Shown here piece after piece: positions 34,924 to 43,716 of a DNA stretch of 64,000 nt. The notes beneath the pieces are model-generated. The model searched no databases, was not told the origin of the DNA, and saw only the letters and a list, made by a program, of their open reading frames with translations. The translations under genes and the position numbers were made by a program. How positions within the stretch are numbered: position 1 is the stretch's first letter; the number at the start of each line of letters is the position of its first letter. This DNA comes from Prosthecobacter fusiformis (lineage in GTDB: Bacteria > Verrucomicrobiota > Verrucomicrobiia > Verrucomicrobiales > Verrucomicrobiaceae), in assembly GCF_004364345.1 (NCBI RefSeq), contig NZ_SOCA01000008.1:124001-188000 (forward strand). The letters run 5' to 3'.

Positions 34924-37551
34924 CTACTCCACCTTGACTTTCAGATCATCCAGCCAAAAGGCCACCTTCTCCTTGGCTGAGCTGACGAAACCAAGCCAGG
35001 CCAGCTCATTCCACTCGGCATCGCAGGGCAGGTTGGCAAATTCCTGCACAGGCTGGCCGGGCAGGGTCACTTTGAGCGTCCATTGACCCTTGTTTTCCGC
35101 ACCCAGAGTGGCGGTCATTTCGATCTTCGCCCAGGTATCCGGCGGCAGGGCCAGCTTGGTTTTGCTGCGTTTTTCGAGGATGTATCCGCTGTCAAATGCC
35201 ACGCTGGGCCCGGTTTGATAAGCGCTGCCCGGTCCACGGCATTCGACAAAGAATTTGCTGCCCTTTTCCGTTCGCACTTGGAAGGCGACGGTGACCTTGC
35301 CACTTTGATAACCCGGCTTCAGCACCAGATGCGGATCCCAGGAGGGGTCCAGCCCCGGTGCATCTGTGATTTTTAGGCTGCGCTTCCCACTCGCCGCCTG
35401 ATCATCCACCACATAGACGCTGTCCCCTTTATTCTGCCAATGGATCTCCTGACGCGGCAGGATGGGGAAACTGAGGCCCATGTGCTCAAAGGTTTCATCC
35501 ACCTCATAAGCTGGCATCGGCCAGGGTTTCGACTTTTCCCAAAAATCAGGAAAGGACAGCGCCGTCGCCAGCTTGCGCCAGTCGCCATCCCCCAGCACAC
35601 CTGCCTTATTCGCATCCCCAGGAATGAATCCCATCTTCAAAGCCGGACTTTCTTTCTTGAGGCGGAAATTCCGCTTCGCCGCATCCACGAACAAAGGATC
35701 GGCCACGATGCTGCCCTCGTCGTGTCCCTTTGCCTGCCAACCGGCCAGGTCTGTGTCGTGAAACATCACCGGTAGGCCAGCGCTGTTCCAATAGACATTG
35801 TTGCGCATCTCATAGGTGCCCGGCCCCCAGTTGTAGTTGCTGCCATCCAGCAGCTTCTCCCCCTCATAGATCACCACATTGTTTTCATAAGCAAAGGAGG
35901 CATGTGTCTCCGGGCGGGAGCGTTGGATCTGCGCCTTGCGTCCATAGGCGAAGACATTGTGGCTCACCTGGTTCCATTTCCCGTAGTGCTGGTGAAAGGT
36001 GGATTCACTCGTGTCATGCACTACATTGTGCATCATCGTCACGCCCGTGCTGCCCTCATCCGTATAGAGGCCCCAGCCGCCATAACGATAGCTACCCACA
36101 TCATGCACATGATTGTGGCTCACCGTCGTCCCCTCACTGCGGCCCAGGCCGTAAAATCCGCCCATGTCACTCAGCACACCCCAACCCAGGTGATGGATAT
36201 GATTGAAATCCAGCCGGTTCCTTTTAGCCGGGCTGTGTTTGTATCCCCACACCCAGCCCGCACTGATGCCAGTATAATAAAGGTCGCCAATGTCACAGTG
36301 TGTGACCTCGCAGTCCGCCGCATGAGCCAGGAAAATCCCGCAGGCACTCGGGAATAGCCTTCCCCCGCCATGAATGATGCAATCATCCACCACAATGTGA
36401 TGCGTCAGGGTTGCATCGTCCGGCATCTTCGTATCCCCGATCCGCACGCCACCGCTGCCCAGGTCATGCAGGTAGCTGTGTGTCACGCTGCTAAGGGCGC
36501 AGGCGGTGCGGAACCACAGAGCATAATTGCTGATGTGTTTGAATTCACAATCGTGAAACCGGATGTGCTGGCTGCGATCCACCTCAATGGCCGCCCCCGT
36601 GCCTGCCGCCGCCTGCCGGTCGTGGTGCCCCGCCGGACCATACTGGAACTGGGTATGAGCAAAGGTGATGCCCTCAAAACTCACATGCTGCACACCGTCC
36701 ATCAGCAGCAGTTTCTCCGTCACTGGCACCACCACTTCCACCTTCGTCATGTCCTCGCCCGGGAGCGGCTTATACAGCAGATCACCGTCTCGAGTTAAAA
36801 ACCACTCGCCTGGAGCATCCAGGGCTGCCCGGAAATTTTCCACATACCAGCGCTGATCCGGCTCAAACTGCACAAACGGATAAAGCGCCGTACCGACGAT
36901 GCGGATGCCATTCGCCGCATCGTTCATTTCCTGGATCCGGCACTGGCCCACCGTCCATGTCTGCATGACTGTCAGCAGCACATCTGCACGTTCATCCGCC
37001 GTCAGCGCTTTCAAAAGGGCATAGTCCGCAGGTCGCGCCACGAAGGCCTCATGACTCGGCTTTTTCAGGTCTTTAAACATGTCGGTGGAAGCCTGTGACT
37101 TCGCATTGAAATAACCGCCCACCGCCCCCGGCCGGTTGTCCATCGCGTTCGGTGTCCGGGCACGGACTGCACGCCGGCCATTGATCCACATCTGCTCAAA
37201 CTTACCTTCCACCTTCGCCTGCCACAGCCCATCTTTCGCCTCTTTCCAACCCGCGACTTTCTTACCGCCCGTGAAGGTCACCTTCGCGTCCTTGGCCGCC
37301 TGATAGATCGTCGGCCCCATCTCCAAACCGCTGTCCGCAGCCTCCAGTTTCAGAGGCTCAGCCAGGAAAAACTCACCGCTGGAAAACTCCACCCGCACTG
37401 TTCCTTTCTCCCCGCCCGCGCGCAATTCGCGCACCTTTTGCACAGCCTCAAGCGGAGTCTTTACCGCTTCCGAGGACCCGACAGAAATCACCACCTCCGC
37501 CAGGGCCGGAGAAACAGACAAAAGAAAAGCGAGAGCAGAAACAAAGCGCAT
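34924..37551 (-). CDS. Large secreted right-handed beta-helix protein
   Basis: An 875-residue exported protein. Signal peptide MRFVSALAFLLSVSPALA. Residues 25-650 form a parallel beta-helix: repeated strands with IRFHDCEFKHISNYALWF, VTHCDIGDLYYTGISAG and NHVHDVGSYRYGGWGLYTDEG, i.e. the His/Asn-rich turns of pectate-lyase-like 'right-handed beta-helix region' proteins. The C-terminal 200 residues (DPSWDPHLVLKPGYQSGKVTVAFQ..) resemble a concanavalin/laminin-G type jelly roll. It is probably a polysaccharide-active enzyme; substrate and catalytic residues are not identifiable. It is monocistronic and divergent from the ABC transporter pair. Confidence 0.85.
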   Translation of the reverse strand: MRFVSALAFLLSVSPALAEVVISVGSSEAVKTPLEAVQKVRELRAGGEKGTVRVEFSSGEFFLAEPLKLEAADSGLEMGPTIYQAAKDAKVTFTGGKKVAGWKEAKDGLWQAKVEGKFEQMWINGRRAVRARTPNAMDNRPGAVGGYFNAKSQASTDMFKDLKKPSHEAFVARPADYALLKALTADERADVLLTVMQTWTVGQCRIQEMNDAANGIRIVGTALYPFVQFEPDQRWYVENFRAALDAPGEWFLTRDGDLLYKPLPGEDMTKVEVVVPVTEKLLLMDGVQHVSFEGITFAHTQFQYGPAGHHDRQAAAGTGAAIEVDRSQHIRFHDCEFKHISNYALWFRTACALSSVTHSYLHDLGSGGVRIGDTKMPDDATLTHHIVVDDCIIHGGGRLFPSACGIFLAHAADCEVTHCDIGDLYYTGISAGWVWGYKHSPAKRNRLDFNHIHHLGWGVLSDMGGFYGLGRSEGTTVSHNHVHDVGSYRYGGWGLYTDEGSTGVTMMHNVVHDTSESTFHQHYGKWNQVSHNVFAYGRKAQIQRSRPETHASFAYENNVVIYEGEKLLDGSNYNWGPGTYEMRNNVYWNSAGLPVMFHDTDLAGWQAKGHDEGSIVADPLFVDAAKRNFRLKKESPALKMGFIPGDANKAGVLGDGDWRKLATALSFPDFWEKSKPWPMPAYEVDETFEHMGLSFPILPRQEIHWQNKGDSVYVVDDQAASGKRSLKITDAPGLDPSWDPHLVLKPGYQSGKVTVAFQVRTEKGSKFFVECRGPGSAYQTGPSVAFDSGYILEKRSKTKLALPPDTWAKIEMTATLGAENKGQWTLKVTLPGQPVQEFANLPCDAEWNELAWLGFVSSAKEKVAFWLDDLKVKVE

Positions 37552-37701
37552 CCTGGCGTGTAGCGCGGAGCAGCGAATGGCGCAAGAGCACGCCGCCATA
37601 AACACGCAGCCCCCGTTGCCTCCCCCGGCATCAGCACATGATTAATCACTGGACGAGCTTCGTTTCAGGTCCTTTCTCTGGGCACAATCAACTCGCTCCA
37701 C

Positions 37702-38418
37702 ATGGATCTTTGGCTTAACTGCATCAGCAAACGCTTTCCCCGAATCAAGGTCCTGGAGGATGTCACTGCCGAGATCAGCGCCGGAACAACCGTCGCCCTG
37801 CTCGGCTCCAATGGCGCGGGTAAAACCACCCTGCTGCGCTGCCTGGCCACCCTCTCCAGCCCGGACTCTGGCGATATCCGCATGGATGGTGAAATCCTCA
37901 AACGAGGCCGCATTGACCTGCGCCAGCGACTCATGTTTCTGCCCGATTTCCCGGACCTCTTCAGCCATACGGATCCGCTGGAAGTCATCGCCATGCATTT
38001 GAAACTTTGGAAAGCCGACCGCCCCGGCATTGAGCAGCGTGTTGCCGACCTGATGGACCAGTTGCAAATCGCCTCCCTCTGCGGGGTTCCCGTGCATACC
38101 TTCTCACGCGGGCAGCGCTATAAAACGGCCCTGGCCGCACTGGCCACCGTAGATCCTGAGTTGTGGCTGCTGGATGAGCCCTTCGCCTCCGGCATGGATC
38201 CCCAGGGCATCGCCACGTTCCGCCAGGAAGGGGATGACGCTGTCAAAAAACGCGCACGCATCCTCATCTACAGCACCCAGATGGTGGATCTGGCCTGTGG
38301 TTTTTCGGATAAAATCGCCGTCATCAGCCGGGGCCGCCTAACTATGTATGATACCGAGAATGACCTCCAGCGTGATCCGCGCAGGCTCGATGCGCTTCTG
38401 ATCGCCCCACGCTCATGA
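37702..38418 (+). CDS. ABC transporter ATP-binding protein
   Basis: A 238-residue ABC ATPase. Walker A GSNGAGKT at residues 35-42, signature VHTFSRGQRYKTALA near 130 (FSRGQ in place of LSGGQ), Walker B WLLDEPFASGMDP, and the switch region with STQM in place of a typical STH. The short length and FSRGQ signature fit single-domain ATPases of ABC-2 type exporters. The stop overlaps the start of the next gene by four bases (ATGA), so that gene encodes the membrane partner. The substrate is unknown. Confidence 0.92.
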   Translation: MDLWLNCISKRFPRIKVLEDVTAEISAGTTVALLGSNGAGKTTLLRCLATLSSPDSGDIRMDGEILKRGRIDLRQRLMFLPDFPDLFSHTDPLEVIAMHLKLWKADRPGIEQRVADLMDQLQIASLCGVPVHTFSRGQRYKTALAALATVDPELWLLDEPFASGMDPQGIATFRQEGDDAVKKRARILIYSTQMVDLACGFSDKIAVISRGRLTMYDTENDLQRDPRRLDALLIAPRS

Positions 38419-40301
38419 ATCCGCTCTGGGACAAAGCCACCGTCAGGAGCCTGGCCCGTGCCGTGCGTCAGACCAGCCCGGATGACTGGAAGGCCAGCCG
38501 GACACGCTCCACCAGGGGCTGGTTCAGCCGGAAAGCCTGGGGCGAGCGGTTCTGGGCCGTCACGTCATTGATCCTCATCGGTGTTTTCATGTGTGTGGAC
38601 ACGCTCCTGGACAAACCGCAGATGATGGCCCTGCCCGCCGCCTGCGGCTTGATCGCGCTAAATTTCCTGGGACTGGGCCTCATCGCCGCCCAGCGGATTT
38701 TCAGTCACGACGTACCCGATGTACAACCTTTGGTGAATACCCCCGCCCAGGGCAGGCAGGTGTATGTCTATGTGCTTTTCCTCATTCAAAAACGGGCCTG
38801 GATCAAATGCCTGTCTCTCATCATCATCGGCAGTACGCCCATGCTGCTCATGCGTGTGATTGTCACAGACACGCTCACCTGGGAAACTGCAGCCCAGGCC
38901 ATCGCCGGTGGTACTCTCATCGTCGGCTCTTCGCTTGCTTTCGGGGTGCTTCTCCTGATGCTGCCATCCCCGCTGGACCGCATTTTCCGGGTATTCTTCG
39001 GCGCATTCATGCTCCTCTTGTCCTGGCAGTTCTTGAGGCTCTTTATTCGCCCGCTTTCATCACCCGTATTCATCGGGGAAAACGCTCAGTTTTTGCCCCA
39101 GGCACAGATCGTCCAGTGGGTCCTGGGAGGGGCCTTTCCCACAGGGCCTGTGCTAGGCTGTGCCGGTGCCCTGCTTTTGGCCGTCTTTTTCATCACTCAT
39201 CATCTGCGGGACCGCGGTCACGCCTTTGCCGATGAGGCCCCCGCGGATGGTCTAGAGTGGCGGGCGGAAACCTACGCTGCCCAGGCCATCAGACAATGGC
39301 ACCACGGCATCCATGATTCCGCTTACAAGGATGAAGAATCGACCGAGATAGGTGACGAGACCGGCCACTTTCCAGAGGACGAGTCCGTCCCACTGCTGGT
39401 CCATCCGGACGCACCTCGGGAACACGCCACCCCCGTCTCAGAAGAATTCCGCACAGCCATCGCCACCCGCTGCCGCGAAATCCTGCAAACAAACGGACCC
39501 GGCTGCCCCCTGGAAAAAAGCCTCTGGCCCCTCGCTCCCGAGTCCACGCAGATGAAAACCGCCTGGAAGATGGCTTTATATACGGGCATCTCAGTCCCCT
39601 TGCTAGCTGAGGCCACCGCCTGGCTGCCCGACATGTGGCGGGAACAACATGGCATATGGTTCATCCTCGCCGCATTCCTCCTTCTTGTCATCAATCTGGG
39701 CTTCACACGGATGGCTCTCCCGTACAGCGTTCCGCTGACGCTCAGCCAGTGGGTGCGTCTGCCGGTGGACCCGGCAATCCATGCCCGGCATTTCTTTGCA
39801 TGCCAGCGACGCCATTTGCTCCAGCGCTTCCTCCTTCTCCTGATGATTGTCGCCGTCATCGCCACGACCAGCCTGCTGTGGATCGGCCTCCGTTCCATCG
39901 TGGGCATCACCACCCAGGGGCCGCTCACTCTCGCCAGCTTCATCCATGGAGAGCTTTCGCTCGTCACCCTCACGTTCATGCTCTTCGTGGGGGCTCTCGC
40001 CATCCGCTACGTGGAGACCATGAAGTTTTTCAGAGTCTTCTTCACCTTCATCGAATGGCGCGGCTTTTGGAAAAGAATCTCCCTTTTCTATGGTTTCATG
40101 CTGCTCATTTCCGCTGCCGCGCTTTTGAGTGCGACGGGCATCGCCATCTTCCTCTCCGCCACCGAGATCAGTCAAGGCCGCCATTGGATCACCCTCCCCG
40201 CCTGCCTCCTCATGAGTGAGGCCGTTCATCAGCTCAATGTCTGGCTCGCCCTCCAAGCCGCCCGCCGGGGCCGGGGCGACTGGAACGGTGACGCCCCCTG
40301 A
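38415..40301 (+). CDS. Large membrane partner of the ABC ATPase
   Basis: A 628-residue integral membrane protein without a recognised family. The N-terminal half (residues 40-270) has about seven membrane helices, for example FWAVTSLILIGVFMCVDTLL, and IVGSSLAFGVLLLMLPS. A soluble segment of about 120 residues (275-395) is acidic and Pro-rich, then a second cluster of six helices follows. Overlap by ATGA with the ATPase gene and the two-half layout indicate an ABC-2-type permease. Its size is about twice that of ordinary single permeases, which suggests a fused pair with an extra cytoplasmic domain. Function is unknown. Confidence 0.78.
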   Translation: MNPLWDKATVRSLARAVRQTSPDDWKASRTRSTRGWFSRKAWGERFWAVTSLILIGVFMCVDTLLDKPQMMALPAACGLIALNFLGLGLIAAQRIFSHDVPDVQPLVNTPAQGRQVYVYVLFLIQKRAWIKCLSLIIIGSTPMLLMRVIVTDTLTWETAAQAIAGGTLIVGSSLAFGVLLLMLPSPLDRIFRVFFGAFMLLLSWQFLRLFIRPLSSPVFIGENAQFLPQAQIVQWVLGGAFPTGPVLGCAGALLLAVFFITHHLRDRGHAFADEAPADGLEWRAETYAAQAIRQWHHGIHDSAYKDEESTEIGDETGHFPEDESVPLLVHPDAPREHATPVSEEFRTAIATRCREILQTNGPGCPLEKSLWPLAPESTQMKTAWKMALYTGISVPLLAEATAWLPDMWREQHGIWFILAAFLLLVINLGFTRMALPYSVPLTLSQWVRLPVDPAIHARHFFACQRRHLLQRFLLLLMIVAVIATTSLLWIGLRSIVGITTQGPLTLASFIHGELSLVTLTFMLFVGALAIRYVETMKFFRVFFTFIEWRGFWKRISLFYGFMLLISAAALLSATGIAIFLSATEISQGRHWITLPACLLMSEAVHQLNVWLALQAARRGRGDWNGDAP

Positions 40302-40364
40302 CGGCAAAAAGCGTCGCATCCCCAGGAAACAAAACAGGTCTCCCTCCCGTATTAAACAGGCCCC

Positions 40365-41813
40365 ATGCCTCCTCCGCACGATCCCCTTCTCCAGGCCACC
40401 CGCCGCCATTTCTTCAGCCAGTGTGGCATGGGGATAGGCAGCGTCGCGCTCGCCTCCATGATGGCGGAACGTGGCCTGCAAGCAGCCAGTGCCGCTGCCC
40501 AGCCAGGGCCGGGCGTGCCCGCGCGTGGCAATCATCCAGCCAAGGCCAAAAACGTCATCTTCCTTTTCATGGCGGGTGGTCCTTCGCAGTTGGAGCTGTT
40601 CGATTACAAACCGGTCCTGCAAAAGCTCAATGGCCAGCCCATTCCACAGAGCTACATCGAGGGAAAACGTTTCGCCTTCATGGGCAGCAGCCATGGAGTG
40701 AAACTTCTCGGCACGCGCAAGGAATTCAAGCAGCGCGGCCAGTGCGGCACCTGGGTCAGCGAAATGCTACCCTATACCGCAGGCATCGTGGATGACATCA
40801 GCGTCGTCACCACCTGCCAGACCACCCTATTTAACCACGCCCCGGCCAAGCTTTTCATGAATACCGGCAGCGGCCAGTTTGGTCGCCCCAGCATGGGCTC
40901 CTGGCTTACCTACGGCATCGGCAGCGAGTCCAGCGACCTGCCTGGATTCGTCGTTCTCCAAAGCGGCCCGCGTGGCCCCCGGGGTGGCGCGGTGAACTGG
41001 AGCAGCGGCTTTCTCCCCACCACCTATCAGGGCGTGCCCCTCCGCAGCCAGGGGGAGCCTATCCTCAACCTCACCACGCCTGCCAGCGTGGATGCACGCA
41101 GTCAGCGTCGCGTCATTGACGCCGTGCGTGACATGAACATGAAGCGCCTCGTCACCACGGGTGATGACGAAATCCAGACCCGCATCAATGCCTACGAAAT
41201 GGCTTATCGCATGCAGTCCAGCGCCCCAGAACTCATCGACATCCAGGGCGAATCCAAAGCCACCCTGGATCTATACGGAGTGGACCCCACCCAGCCATCC
41301 TTCGCTCGCAACTGTTTGTTAGCCCGTCGCCTCGTCGAGCGCGGCGTCCGCTTTGTGCAGCTTTATCACACCAATTGGGACAGCCACGGCGGCAAAGGGG
41401 AAACCTTGGAGGATGACTTTCCAAAAGTCGTCCATGATGTGGATCAAGGCTGCGCCGCCCTCATTCGCGATCTCAAATCACGCGGTCTGCTGGAGGAAAC
41501 TCTCGTCATCTGGGGTGGCGAATTTGGCCGCACGCCCATGGGTGAAAATCGTGAAAAAACCGGGCGCAACCATCACATTGATGCCTTCACCATGTGGTTT
41601 GCCGGTGGCGGCATCAAACCCGGCCAGACCTACGGACGCACCGACGAACTCGGCTTCGATGGCGTGGAGCAGAAAGCCCACGTCCACGATATCCATGCCA
41701 CTCTCCTGCATCTCATGGGCCTGGATCATGAAAAGCTGACCTTCAAATTTCAGGGTCGTGACTTCCGCCTCACCGACGTGCATGGCGAGATCCTCCAAGG
41801 TCTGCTGGCTTAG
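40365..41813 (+). CDS. DUF1501 family protein, Tat-exported
   Basis: A 482-residue protein of the sulfatase-like DUF1501 family. The N-terminus RRHFFSQCGMGIGSVALASMM carries a twin-Arg motif and hydrophobic stretch, so export by Tat is likely. Family blocks include FLFMAGGPSQLELFDYKP, the RRLVERGVRFVQLYH-type segment, NWDSHGG, and VIWGGEFGRTPMGEN. DUF1501 genes in Planctomycetes and Verrucomicrobia normally follow a DUF1549/DUF1553 cytochrome-containing gene; none is present here. The preceding gene is an ABC permease 63 bases upstream, so an operon is not certain. The reaction is unknown. Confidence 0.93.
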   Translation: MPPPHDPLLQATRRHFFSQCGMGIGSVALASMMAERGLQAASAAAQPGPGVPARGNHPAKAKNVIFLFMAGGPSQLELFDYKPVLQKLNGQPIPQSYIEGKRFAFMGSSHGVKLLGTRKEFKQRGQCGTWVSEMLPYTAGIVDDISVVTTCQTTLFNHAPAKLFMNTGSGQFGRPSMGSWLTYGIGSESSDLPGFVVLQSGPRGPRGGAVNWSSGFLPTTYQGVPLRSQGEPILNLTTPASVDARSQRRVIDAVRDMNMKRLVTTGDDEIQTRINAYEMAYRMQSSAPELIDIQGESKATLDLYGVDPTQPSFARNCLLARRLVERGVRFVQLYHTNWDSHGGKGETLEDDFPKVVHDVDQGCAALIRDLKSRGLLEETLVIWGGEFGRTPMGENREKTGRNHHIDAFTMWFAGGGIKPGQTYGRTDELGFDGVEQKAHVHDIHATLLHLMGLDHEKLTFKFQGRDFRLTDVHGEILQGLLA

Positions 41814-41935
41814 TATCGTATTCATCACTTCCCTGTCCCGCGACTCCGGCGATCGAGTGATGGGTTTCCGGAATGGCGAAAACGGAGCATCACACATCAT
41901 TACAATGACGTGAGCATGACGGACCTTTAGGGAAG

Positions 41936-41966
41936 CATCACTCGGAGAGTGATGAGTACTGTACTC
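41936..41966. repeat. Two adjacent short hairpins upstream of aminopeptidase P
   Basis: CATCACTC-GGA-GAGTGATG (41936-41954) is a perfect 8-bp stem, and GAGTAC-T-GTACTC (41954-41966) directly abuts it. No U-run follows. They lie 40 bases before the aminopeptidase start in a 193-base gap that otherwise shows nothing. Confidence 0.55.
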
Positions 41967-42006
41967 TTGGCGTGGTTGGTAAGCCGTGCCACAATGAAAC
42001 AACTTC

Positions 42007-43293
42007 ATGCGCTACACTCCCCTTCCTGCCGAGCTCTTTGCCACCAACCGTCAGCGCCTCAGCGCCCTCCTCCCGCCCGGTTCACTGGCCATCCTGCACG
42101 CGAATGATGTGCTGCCCACCAATGCAGACGGCAGCATGGGCTTCGTCCAAAACAGTGATCTCTATTATCTCAGCGGTGTCGATCAGGAAGAAACCATCCT
42201 CGTCCTTTTCCCTCACGCCCCCGACCCCAAAATGCGTGAAATGCTTTTTGTTCGGGAAACCAATGAGTATATCGCCCTCTGGGAAGGTGAAAAGCTGACC
42301 AAAGACGCCGCCACCGCCCGCTCCGGCATCACCCGCGTGCACTGGCTGCAGGAGTTTGAGACCCTTTTCCGCCAGATCATGTGCCAGGCGCAGCAGGTCT
42401 TCCTGAATTCCAATGAACACGCCCGCGCCAGCATCACGGTGGAGACTCGGGAAAACCGTTTCACCCACCGCTGCCAGCGCGAATATCCCCTGCATGAATA
42501 CCGCCGCCTGGCCCCGCTCATGCACGGCCTGCGCTGCATCAAGCAGACGGCTGAGGTAACGGCCATCAAAGAGGCCATCCGCATCACCGAGGCAGGCTTC
42601 CGTCGAATCCTAAAGTTTGTTAAACCCGGCGTGCAGGAATTTGAAATCGAGGCCGAGTTCGCCCACGAATTTATCCGCCAACGTGCCCGTGGCTTCGCCT
42701 ACACGCCCATTATCGCCAGCGGTGCCAGCGCCTGCGTGCTCCATTACATCACCAACCACGGCCAATGCAAACCTGGGGATCTGTTGCTGCTGGACGTCGC
42801 CGCCAACTATGCCAATTACAACGCTGACCTCACCCGCACCATCCCCGTCAGCGGTCATTACTCCGCCCGCCAGTGCCAAGTCTATTCTGCCGTCCTCCGC
42901 ATTTTTCGTGAGGCCTGCCAGATGCTCCGCCCCGGCATTTTCATCCGGGATTATCAGGAGGAAATTGGCAGGCTCATGACCTCCGAGCTCATCGGCCTCG
43001 GCCTGCTGGACCGGGATGCCGTGGAAAAACAGGACCCTGACCGCCCCCTCTATAAAAAATACTTCCCCCACGGCACCAGTCATCTCCTCGGCATTGACGT
43101 CCACGACGTCGGCCACACCTGGCAGCCCATCCAGGCTGGCATGGTCTTCACCGTCGAGCCAGGCATCTACATCCGTGAAGAAGGCATCGGCATCCGCCTG
43201 GAAAACAACCTCCTCATTGGCGAATACCAAAACACCGACCTCATGGCCACCATCCCCATCGAAGCCGAAGAGATCGAAGACCTCATGGCCTGA
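42007..43293 (+). CDS. Aminopeptidase P (Xaa-Pro aminopeptidase)
   Basis: A 428-residue M24 metallopeptidase that removes an N-terminal residue when proline is second. An N-terminal AMP_N domain (about 1-130) begins RYTPLPAELFATNRQRLSALL and contains FVQNSDLYYLSGVDQEE. The catalytic pita-bread fold carries all five metal ligands: Asp in LLLLDVAANY, Asp in NADLTRTIP, His in GTSHLLGIDVHD, Glu in FTVEPGIYI and Glu in IRLENNLL. Length is normal for PepP. The gene stands alone, between repeats on both sides. Assignment to the PepP group is secure; the exact substrate preference is from family knowledge. Confidence 0.95.
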   Translation: MRYTPLPAELFATNRQRLSALLPPGSLAILHANDVLPTNADGSMGFVQNSDLYYLSGVDQEETILVLFPHAPDPKMREMLFVRETNEYIALWEGEKLTKDAATARSGITRVHWLQEFETLFRQIMCQAQQVFLNSNEHARASITVETRENRFTHRCQREYPLHEYRRLAPLMHGLRCIKQTAEVTAIKEAIRITEAGFRRILKFVKPGVQEFEIEAEFAHEFIRQRARGFAYTPIIASGASACVLHYITNHGQCKPGDLLLLDVAANYANYNADLTRTIPVSGHYSARQCQVYSAVLRIFREACQMLRPGIFIRDYQEEIGRLMTSELIGLGLLDRDAVEKQDPDRPLYKKYFPHGTSHLLGIDVHDVGHTWQPIQAGMVFTVEPGIYIREEGIGIRLENNLLIGEYQNTDLMATIPIEAEEIEDLMA

Positions 43294-43302
43294 GAGTGTG
43301 CT

Positions 43303-43323
43303 GTGGGAGCGGCACGCTCCCAC
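43303..43323. repeat. REP-like hairpin, perfect 9-bp stem
   Basis: Arms GTGGGAGCG and CGCTCCCAC around a GCA loop, ten bases after the aminopeptidase stop. No U-run follows, so it resembles a short palindromic intergenic repeat more than a terminator. Confidence 0.65.
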
Positions 43324-43339
43324 TCCTTGCTCCTCCGAA

Positions 43340-43377
43340 ACAAAAATCCCGGCCAGCGTAGCACGCCGAGCCGGGAT
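43340..43377 (-). terminator. Intrinsic terminator of the prs-ctc-pth-rpsF cluster
   Basis: On the minus strand ATCCCGGC pairs with GCCGGGAT across a 16-base loop and is followed by TTTTTGTTT. It lies 33 bases after the rpsF stop. Confidence 0.85.
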
Positions 43378-43409
43378 AAAAGGGTGTCTAAACGACCCTC
43401 AACGCTCAA

Positions 43410-43694
43410 TTAGCGGCGCTGATAGTACTGCTGATACACGTTGTCGTTCAGCTTCAGCTTGGCGCGAAGGGAGTCCAGAGCAGGACCGTCAGCTTCGATC
43501 TGGAAGTTCACGAAGTAACCGCTCTCCACGTGGCGTGGGTTGTAGGGGAACTTGCGTTTGCCGATCTGGTCGATCTGCTCGAGCTTTGCACCGGACTTCT
43601 CCATGTCACGGCCGATGCCGCTGACGAGTTGTTCGACGGTCTCTTCTTTGCCCTTCATGTCGAGGACGATCATGGCTTCGTATTTGCGCTTCAT
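43410..43694 (-). CDS. rpsF: Small ribosomal subunit protein bS6
   Basis: A 94-residue bS6. The start MKRKYEAMIVLDMKGKEETVEQLV and GKRKFPYNPRHVESGYFVNFQ are typical, with the beta-alpha-beta repeats. It binds bS18 and the 16S rRNA central domain. It is unusually separated from rpsR/ssb/rplI, which are not in the window; instead it ends the prs-ctc-pth-rpsF series. A terminator follows. The ATG is 22 bases after the pth stop. Length is normal for bS6. Confidence 0.95.
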   Translation of the reverse strand: MKRKYEAMIVLDMKGKEETVEQLVSGIGRDMEKSGAKLEQIDQIGKRKFPYNPRHVESGYFVNFQIEADGPALDSLRAKLKLNDNVYQQYYQRR

Positions 43695-43716
43695 CTGTGT
43701 GTATTCTTGTTGAGGT

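Noticed and set aside
39603..40694. Open frame antisense to the ABC partner and DUF1501 start
   Set aside because: Spans two sense genes and lacks motifs; shadow of high-GC third positions.
42610..43323. Open frame antisense to aminopeptidase P
   Set aside because: Shadow of the M24 gene with a gly/val-rich composition.
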